64,000 nucleotides of DNA from Ceratopteris richardii. Taxonomy: Eukaryota > Streptophyta > Polypodiopsida > Polypodiales > Pteridaceae. The position numbers and the translations under genes are program-made. The notes under the pieces are model-generated. The model was not told the origin of the DNA. It did no database searches and saw nothing but the letters and a program-made list of their open reading frames with translations. Where the stretch lies: assembly GCA_020310875.1 (NCBI GenBank), contig CM035412.1, positions 131,584,874 to 131,648,873 of the forward strand, written 5' to 3'. This document shows positions 57,550-64,000 of the stretch, piece by piece (the first letter of the stretch is position 1; each line of letters begins with the position of its first letter).

Positions 57550-57818
57550 GATGAAGCACCACTATCAAAAATCCATTCTTTTTGGGAGTGGTTGCCACAA
57601 GTGCTTTGTGTTCAGTTATGAGAAATAGGTCATCACTTGTGCAGTGAGAATGATGTTCACTCTTTGAATTAGAATTAGAATTGTCCTAGTTCTTTTTCTT
57701 GAAGCAATATTTTTCAATGTGCCCAGGTTTTCCACAAAAATTACAAGTGAACTTCTTCGATGAATTATGCGATCCTTGCTTAGATCCATTGCTAGCATGA
57801 TGACTTGTGGTTTTGCCC
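57550..57818 (-). pseudogene. gag: I Gag end with zinc knuckle
   Basis: In the frame one base off the Gag start, CNFCGKPGHIEKYC (57700-57745) is an intact C-x2-C-x4-H-x4-C knuckle in a Ser/Lys-rich context. A TAG follows at about 57685-57690. Confidence 0.75.
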
Positions 57819-58472
57819 TTATTGAATGGGCCTTTGGCCTTCATGGCAGACTCTTGGGAGGAAGTCGATGAGCAATAGTCGACGAACCTCTTCCCAAGTT
57901 AAGACTTGGCCGCGATTATACAAAGTTGTGACAAATGTCTCATACGACTTAGGTACCTTGTTAAGAAGCATAATGGCCATGTCTTCACTAGAAATCTGCC
58001 TACCACATAGTGCTAGTTTACGCTGGTAGTCCTCAAATTGGGCTATGACCTTGGTAATTGTGTCGTGTGGCCGAATGGTCAAATTATGAAACTCGGCCTC
58101 TAATGCATATATTTTCGAAGGGGTTTTGTCTTCATACAAAGTGACTAATGTATCCCAAGCATCCTTGGATGTCTTACAGGCCATGATATGTCCTTTCGTC
58201 AGTTCATCACAGGCAAGTAACAGCTGACGTAAAGCTTGTTTGTCCTTGACATTCCACACATGCCAATTGTCTAAGTTGGTATCCCTATTAGGTTCGGGGT
58301 CTGATCTGTCTACTACCTCATGAAGGAGATTCTTATAGAGATATGTGTGCATAACATCTTTCCATAGATTGTAATTTTGTCCATTGAGGCATCCATCTTT
58401 AGGCATAAAAATAGGGGTGAAAGAGGGTAAGAAGTTAGCCATAGATAATGAGCTACCTTCACTTTTGATCAT
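57819..58472 (-). CDS. gag: I Gag N-terminal and core part
   Basis: A clean 217-codon frame. LNGQNYNLWKDVMHTYL (about 28-44), the core ACKTSKDAWDTLVTLYEDKT and QFEDYQRKLALCGRQISSED are typical of copia-type Gag. A small indel near the end shifts the frame before the knuckle. It would form the particle shell, if expressed. The start at 58472 may not be the first, as MANFLPSF eleven codons on fits the family better. Confidence 0.88.
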   Translation of the reverse strand: MIKSEGSSLSMANFLPSFTPIFMPKDGCLNGQNYNLWKDVMHTYLYKNLLHEVVDRSDPEPNRDTNLDNWHVWNVKDKQALRQLLLACDELTKGHIMACKTSKDAWDTLVTLYEDKTPSKIYALEAEFHNLTIRPHDTITKVIAQFEDYQRKLALCGRQISSEDMAIMLLNKVPKSYETFVTTLYNRGQVLTWEEVRRLLLIDFLPRVCHEGQRPIQ

Positions 58473-58928
58473 TACAAAGCTTTGAGGTTAAAGTGTTTAG
58501 AAACACTATCAAAGAAACTTGCCAAAACGATTGCTGCAAAATAATTGCAAAACTTGAAATGAACAACTGGACACCACACTTAAAATTCTTGGGGAGGGGG
58601 GGGGCTTAGAGTAGCCCTACTCTTGTAAAAAAAAAGGGTCAAGACGATGCGAGAGGAGAGGGATTAGATTATCCCATTGCACACCATACTAGCCTTAGAG
58701 TAGGCTTAGAAACTTTGAAAAAGCTTGTGGGTGGTCTTAGACTAGCCTCCAACCCACAAGTATGCACACACACAACACTTGTTCTCTTATATGCTTGATG
58801 TACAATGAGGGGGCACTTAGTGCCAAATAGTGTGCTTCAAGAAAGAGACCAAAAAAATCCTTGTGACAATATAAGAGGACTTTCATGATCAAACTACAAA
58901 GTAGGTTGGTGAAGAGATTTGCCCAAAC

Positions 58929-59034
58929 AAAGGGTTTATATCCTTGACATGAGGGTTGAGGGGCTCATCATGAGGCTTGATAAAGGGTTTATATCCTTGA
59001 CATGAGGGTTGAGGGGCTCATCATGAGGCTTGAT
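58929..59034. repeat. Perfect 53-bp tandem duplication
   Basis: 58929-58981 and 58982-59034 are identical (AAAGGGTTTATATCCTTGAC onwards). Confidence 0.95.
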
Positions 59035-60082
59035 ATGCTATGAATATTAAAAAAGGAATGTGAAGTGGGAAACGATGAGTGTTTGAAACCCTTAAGAAAT
59101 AAAGTTCTTTGCAATGTTAATGGAATTTTTGGCAAATGAGACTATCTCGCCACTTGAACATAGAGTCGTTCTTTTCTACGTAAATGGCCTTGAGATAAGT
59201 GTGAGATTTAAATGTTTAAAGTTGCACGTGAACAAATACATAATGCAGTTCCTCAACAATGAATGCAGGAGATAACCGCAATGTGGCAGTGTGACACATG
59301 TGAAGGATTTTGGTGGAGATTTTTCTCGAGCTTTGCTTGGCGTAGATTTCAAAGAAATCCTTTGCATAGATTTAAAAAACGATGGTCGACATCATGGGCC
59401 ATGGCTGCTGTGCATTTAACATTTCTTGCCACATCCCAAAATTAATTGTTACTATATTCAGTCCCTGAAGAGAATCACGGAGTGACAGAGTGTTTCTGGC
59501 TCGTCCTCAGAGCACCAGATGCCAAGTTCCTTGGGATGGAGGCTGGAGTACAGAGTTGCTGCGACTGCTTTAAGTGGCGGGGTCACTTTCTCTCTCAGTC
59601 TCACTTTGTAAGCCTCAGCGCATGCAGAGCTGGCGCCATACTTCTGCAGCATGTAGAGGGGTGGTAGAGCTTCTGTGCATGGTGGAAGTGGGTAGAGAGG
59701 TGTGCAATGCCATCTCAGTCATGGACATGTACCATATGATGCAATACGACCTTGAGGGTGTTCCTTTTGGCTGTCGTTCGGCTGCCCTCAATCGTCACAC
59801 GTCCTCTCAATCACTGCCTTCATGAGACTGAGCCCGACTAGATTATCTAGGGGTTCTCTCTGTTGCTACAGAGAGCTCGACGTGGTTGAAGCCTGGGCAC
59901 ACAGGGTTCTGCACTACAATGACGAAGCAATGCTAATTGCACTGGCTGAATCACACACACTGGACAACCAACGGAGGCAAGTAACCAACTTGCCATAGCT
60001 TTTGGAGACTGTAGCTACTATTTTGGGTGTAGCTCTGGGCATGACGATAGGTGGATGTGTGCAGACATGGGTTCTACTTCGC

Positions 60083-60170
60083 ACTCTCTTTCTCTCTCTC
60101 TCTCTCTCTGAGAGTCTATGTGATATGGAGATGGCCGACGCTGTTGCAGACGGACGTGAATAAAGAGAGC

Positions 60171-60222
<52 letters not shown>
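60083..60222. repeat. CT microsatellites
   Basis: Two CT runs, about 60083-60110 and 60174-60221, each followed by GAGAG, so each can pair back on itself at its edge. Confidence 0.9.
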
Positions 60223-60224
<2 letters not shown>

Positions 60225-61150
60225 AGAGACGCGCGCAGATCGCTCCCTTGCTCTGTTGATCCTTCGTCAAAGAGTCTCTTAGCCATCACTAACACATACA
60301 ACACCCATAGAGCTGCACATTGAAGGGACACAAAAAGACAGTGGTCCTGAAGTTTGCACAGGGCTTCACAGAGTAGCCGAGCAGTTGCATAGGTCTATTC
60401 TTACTCTGTGTGCAAGAGTGACCGAACAAGGAGGCGCTGCTGTTCTAATTGCACATTACCTGTTCTGGCTCTCTGTGCACCTTTGGTTGATCCAAAGTCT
60501 ACGCGTACTGGATGACGTCAAGGACCACGCCCCTGCTAGATGAAATAGCGTGCTATATCTTGAAATTTTCCAGCTCCCTCGTTGCCTTCAGGCAACACTG
60601 ACCATGGCTTCAGAACCTTGGATGCTCACCAACAGTAGTGGTATGATTCGTAGTGCAAAATGGAGAATAACAAGCGTAGATATCACTCCGAATGTGCGTA
60701 TGATAGAAACCATAAGCAAACGACAGACTGTTCCATTCATCACAGAGGAACGAGCGAGAAAATTTATATTCCAATAGTGTTTACAAACACTATCAAGTTG
60801 AGATGCATCAAAAGTTCAGAAATCCCACACAAATTGTTTATAAACACTCTATGATCGTGAGATGCATCATGCATGCTATAGTAGAAGAAAGATATTCTTC
60901 TAATGTCCAGGAGCATTGCAAAGGCTCAAAATGCCCAAGTAAGTTCAACAAAAATGGGTCCCATTAGGGTGGGAGGGGTAAAGAGTGGAAAAACTCATGA
61001 AGAAGGAGTGGGTGGGTGGGTCAATGGGTAAAATGGAACCCAAAAATCGATGGCAAGAGGCTTCCCTCAATGAGGAGAAAGCATGCCACCAAAATAAAGC
61101 ACCATCACCACCAAAATCACCACCAAATGCACCACCAAGACCTCCACCTA

Positions 61151-61164
61151 GCACACTGATACCA
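61151..61164 (-). other. Primer-binding site of I
   Basis: The minus strand reads TGGTATCAGTGTGC directly after the LTR end; the first eight bases match the Met-tRNA type. Confidence 0.8.
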
Positions 61165-61549
61165 TGTAGAGAGTACACACGTAGAAGAAAAATGAAAAGT
61201 AAAGTACTCTCACAAAACAAAGAATGTGTGAGACACAAAATGAGTAGACCATGAAATGGGTAAACTCATGTGGATTAGAAATGAGCTTGCCAAGAGCATG
61301 GAGTAGGCTCCTCAAGCTTCTAACCAAATACAAATGGGGGAGAGACCCTCCTTATATAGATTTGTGAGGGGCTCTCCAGAATACATCTCATGTGGGATAA
61401 TTCCCCTGAAAGGAGAATGAGTACAACTGGTAGAAGCAAATGGCAAGGTACCCAAATACAAAGGAAATACAAGGAAATGTAATGGAAATGAAACGGAAAT
61501 AGAGTGACTCCAAGATACAAAAGGGAGATGCACTCTCATATTCTCAACA
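61165..61549 (-). repeat. 5' LTR of I
   Basis: 385 bp; partner of 55108-55481 with an extra 11 bases near 61486-61496. Confidence 0.95.
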
Positions 61550-61554
61550 CATTT

Positions 61555-63145
61555 CTTGATGGTTAGGTTCCTTTCTTTGGTCCTAATATCTTTGTAAAAT
61601 TGAGCCACTTTGCAAGAATGTTTCCATCCTTTCTCATCTGCCCAAATTTTGGACAATCTCTCCTTCTTACAACCCAAAAAAAAAAAAACTAGATTAATCT
61701 TTAGTTGTAGTGATGCTTCTATCCATATCTTTCTACATTCTTTATTCTTATCTAAGACATTTGTTTCTCCATGAGAGATTATCTTTTTCAAAATAATTCT
61801 CTTATAATTTGATAATTCTTTATGCTTTTTAGAGTCATGCAAAATGGAATGGAATCCCCAATGATGATGATCAGGATTTACTCCCTACTCCAACGAAAAT
61901 TGTATAATTTTATTTTCATATTGATTTTGTATCTTCGTGATATACTTTATCTTGGCTTCTCTGTCAATCAACAGCTATTGAATAAATTCATCAGACTCTT
62001 CATCTTCTATTTCCTATGCTATCTCAACTTACACAACATGTTCTTGTACAAGAGAAGGTTTTCTTTCTATTATTACTAGGCTTTCTTAAGCCACATCTTC
62101 GATCACTACTTGCTTTGACATCACGCTAGATTTGTCTTTCCATAATTCAATTCTTTTAATAATTTTGATCTCTATTGCTGCCATGCTATTCTTTCTTTTT
62201 CTATTGTTTCATTCAAATATTGTATCCTCTCATGACAACAAAAACATGTGTAATGGCTTGTTTTTCCAATTCTTTAGCATCCTTTAACTTCCCTTTCATC
62301 TTTTCTAGCTCTTGCTTGATTGATTTTACTTCCTCCATTTGATTGTCTGAAGTACTTCCTTTTGCTTTGTAATGCCATTCCTCTGTCAAGATTCTATTTA
62401 TCTCTTCATTTGCCTTGATTAGTACTTGATACGAATTCTGTAAAATTTTATTCTTTAATTCTAATTGTCTAACATCACCTTCCATTCTCTTAAAATTCTC
62501 ACTTGGCTTCTCATATTCTTTTTCCTACTGAATGATCTTTTCTTGGCATGACTCATTAATCTTCATTTTTTCATTGAGTTCTCTTGCAAGCGTGCTTGGC
62601 TCCCTTCTATGATCTTCAATGATTTTCTCACCTTTAATAAACTCAACTTCAATATCTAATAATATTATATCTTTGCTTGAAGGTTTGAATTTCTCTATTG
62701 GATTTAGCACCATCTTAGAGGTTCCTCTCAAATCCCTAGGGAATCCAATTATGTCTAGAATTTCATCTTTTTTTGTTACCTCTATTTGTTTTTCTTTATT
62801 TTTATCTTCATTCTCTTCCTCTGACTCAAATGGAAATAGTTTCTCTTGATGATTTTATTCTTTCTCATTATCCTGTTTATGCTCTTCATAGTTTTCATTG
62901 ACACTCTCTTGATTCTCTTGATCATTATCTACGTCTCTTTTTTACAATTCTTCCTCATGGTCAAAAACATCCTTCATTTCCACATCGTTGATTTCAATTT
63001 CCTTTTGAATATAATCCAAAATGTCTTGGATGTCTTCTACTACGGATTGTTAATTCTCTATCTTTTCCTCGTCATCTTGTACTTCTTTTATATATGTTTC
63101 CATAGCTGTGATCACACCTTTAGTTTCTTCCTTGATCCCTCCCCC

Positions 63146-63181
<36 letters not shown>

Positions 63182-63224
63182 CCCCATCTTGATCTATTAC
63201 TAAAGTTAGGCATTCTGGATCCAT
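61555..63224 (-). pseudogene. P, acidic coiled-coil reading frame of unknown function, split by element I
   Basis: The first ATG is at 63224 (MDPECLTLVIDQDG), followed by a poly-Gly tract encoded by the C-run at 63141-63180. It then turns Glu/Asp/Lys-rich with coiled-coil character (EEVKSIKQELEKMKGKLKDA at about 62300-62330). The frame holds from about 63130 to 62213 with a few stops, then shifts; 61842-61555 is open again and rich in Lys and aromatic residues. No enzyme motif or zinc knuckle is seen. It continues past I at 55102-54700. It may be a retrotransposon extra frame or a host relic. Confidence 0.5.
63141..63180. repeat. C homopolymer, about 40 bases
   Basis: An almost uninterrupted C run inside P. 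Length is likely unreliable in any assembly. Confidence 0.85.
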
Positions 63225-63289
63225 AGTCTCCACAATATCTTCTAGAACTAATTTTTATTTTGCAAATTCCAGTACCCTGCTTAAACAAC

Positions 63290-63790
63290 TAACTCTTGCC
63301 AAGAAGCGAAAGGAAGAGGAGAAACGAATCACAGTTGAAGCCCAAGTAGAAGCGTTGGACCGCATTAAGTGATTGCAACTATGAAGGAGAGGACTAGATA
63401 GAGAACCTCGATTGGCGGACGCTCCATGATATCTAGTAGCTATGTGTCAAATTGGAGGAAGGGACATCGCGAGTATTATTGATAGGAGACCATTCGTTAA
63501 CATCACCCTAGGACAGGACCCCATGCGCACGCAATGTAAGGCTTTAATCAACTCTCTCTTTGTAGAGAGTATGAAGTAAAGCCTCTTGAGGCCTATCTCA
63601 TAGGATTAGGTGGATTAGAAACCCCTTGCATAGGTGAGATCGAATTACCAATCTCCATCGAGAACGTGACCTTAACAATAAAAATGCTGGTTTGCCATGA
63701 TGATGACCTAATAGAACCTATGATCCTAGGCCGGGAATGGTTATATTACTACTCGGTGAATTTATATCTTCCCAAAAGTGTGCTTTAGTT
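63290..63790 (+). pseudogene. pol: Ty3/gypsy protease remnant (element Q)
   Basis: Plus-strand frames give a Lys/Glu-rich stretch, then RRPFVNITLGQDPM and, near 63670-63790, a stretch ending in EPMILGREWLYYYSVNLYLP. I-L-G-R-x-W-L resembles the second conserved motif of retroviral-type proteases (ILGxDWL). Stops and frame changes are present. The catalytic Asp motif is not readable. It may belong to the same type as N, which lacks its protease. Confidence 0.5.
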
Positions 63791-64000
63791 GGAACTTGCA
63801 GGACAGTATCATGAGCGACCACTCAGAGGTCCATGTAGAGAGGTGTTGGATGTGACAGAAGCCCCTCCCACTGCGTGTGACCTCCATCCAACTTTATGTG
63901 AGTCAACAAACCCTACCGAATAAAAGCCAAAAATATCACCCATCCAAGAGAAGAGATGGAATAGGTAGACAGGAACCAAACAAGTATGGTGGCATAAGGC
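63791..64000 (+). other. Downstream part of Q, no gene named
   Basis: Short coding-like patches (CDLHPTLCEST) follow the protease motif to the window edge. Too short to assign. Confidence 0.3.

Larger units (their letters stand above)
58473..61150 (-). other. Unusually long leader of I with an embedded foreign-looking segment
   Basis: About 2.7 kb separates primer site and gag, where copia leaders are usually a few hundred bases. A 22-base near-identical direct repeat (AGTGTTTAGAAACACTATCA and partner) at 58492-58514 and 60776-60797 brackets about 2.26 kb. The part from about 59250 to 60770 is richer in GC than its surroundings and has CT runs. No recognisable gene. Confidence 0.6.
55108..61549 (-). 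mobile_element. Ty1/copia-type element I, young, non-autonomous
   Basis: LTRs at 55108-55481 and 61165-61549 differ by four substitutions and one 11-base duplication, about 1.1% substitutions. The target duplication CATTT is perfect (55103-55107 and 61550-61554). Primer site and polypurine tract (plus-strand CACCCCCTCT) are in place. Gag, protease and integrase are recognisable. RT and RNase H are absent, replaced by an unrelated frame, and a long extra segment lies between primer site and gag. Confidence 0.92.

Noticed and set aside
59914..60331. Arg/Glu- or Ser/Leu-repeat frames on both strands
   Set aside because: Produced by the CT microsatellites.
59263..60854. Several 60-90-codon frames in the GC-richer segment as host exons
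   Set aside because: No recognisable domain, no consistent frame and no convincing splice signals; kept only as an unexplained segment.
62846..63226. 126-codon plus-strand hydrophobic frame ending in poly-Pro
   Set aside because: It is the antisense of P and of the C homopolymer; AT-rich antisense DNA gives Phe/Leu/Ile runs by chance.

Overview
This window looks like nuclear intergenic DNA of a land plant with a large, retrotransposon-rich genome. It holds many Ty1/copia and Ty3/gypsy elements, and most of the copia elements start from primer-binding sites of the TGGTATCAGAGC type (initiator Met-tRNA) used by plant elements. I found no host housekeeping gene, no bacterial or organellar operon and no CRISPR array. 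The species cannot be named from this sequence alone. Nearly all coding sequence is decayed; the best preserved unit is a minus-strand copia gag-pol at 26743-30876.

Layout. (1) 1-2187: end of a coiled-coil reading frame, a 538-bp LTR (family M) and two tRNA-like modules. (2) 2188-8532: fragments of a minus-strand copia (H) whose LTR is split by a 3.9-kb minus-strand copia (A1). (3) 8533-12780: a palindromic-motif repeat array, then the plus-strand gag of a gypsy element (N). (4) 12781-15920: the 5' half of a minus-strand gypsy (M'), meeting N tail to tail. (5) 16147-53830: a nest of plus-strand elements pierced by minus-strand ones. (6) 53831-63224: a minus-strand coiled-coil reading frame (P), split by a young minus-strand copia (I) with a perfect 5-bp target duplication. 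(7) 63290-64000: a decayed plus-strand gypsy protease region.

The nest reads from outside in: copia L contains copia K, K contains copia A3, A3 contains copia B, B contains gypsy E, E contains copia A2, and A2 contains copia D1. Two steps are proved by exact target-site duplications (D1 in A2, CTATT; A2 in E, ATTTT). The other steps rest on an exact LTR end meeting the middle of another element's coding frame, or on coding sequence that stops and resumes. The left flanks of L, K, A3 and part of B are missing, so a large deletion left of 16147 must be assumed. Two solo LTRs (19281-20552 in B; 34644-35433 in A2) and a second copia, D2 (44450-50409, inside K), add further layers.

The elements share no pathway; what links them is insertion order and shared retrotransposition machinery. 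LTR divergence counted by eye is about 13% for A2 (old), about 2.4% for D1 and about 1% for I (youngest). I lacks reverse transcriptase and RNase H, and its integrase lacks the catalytic glutamate, yet its LTRs are the most alike. It was therefore probably moved by proteins from another element.
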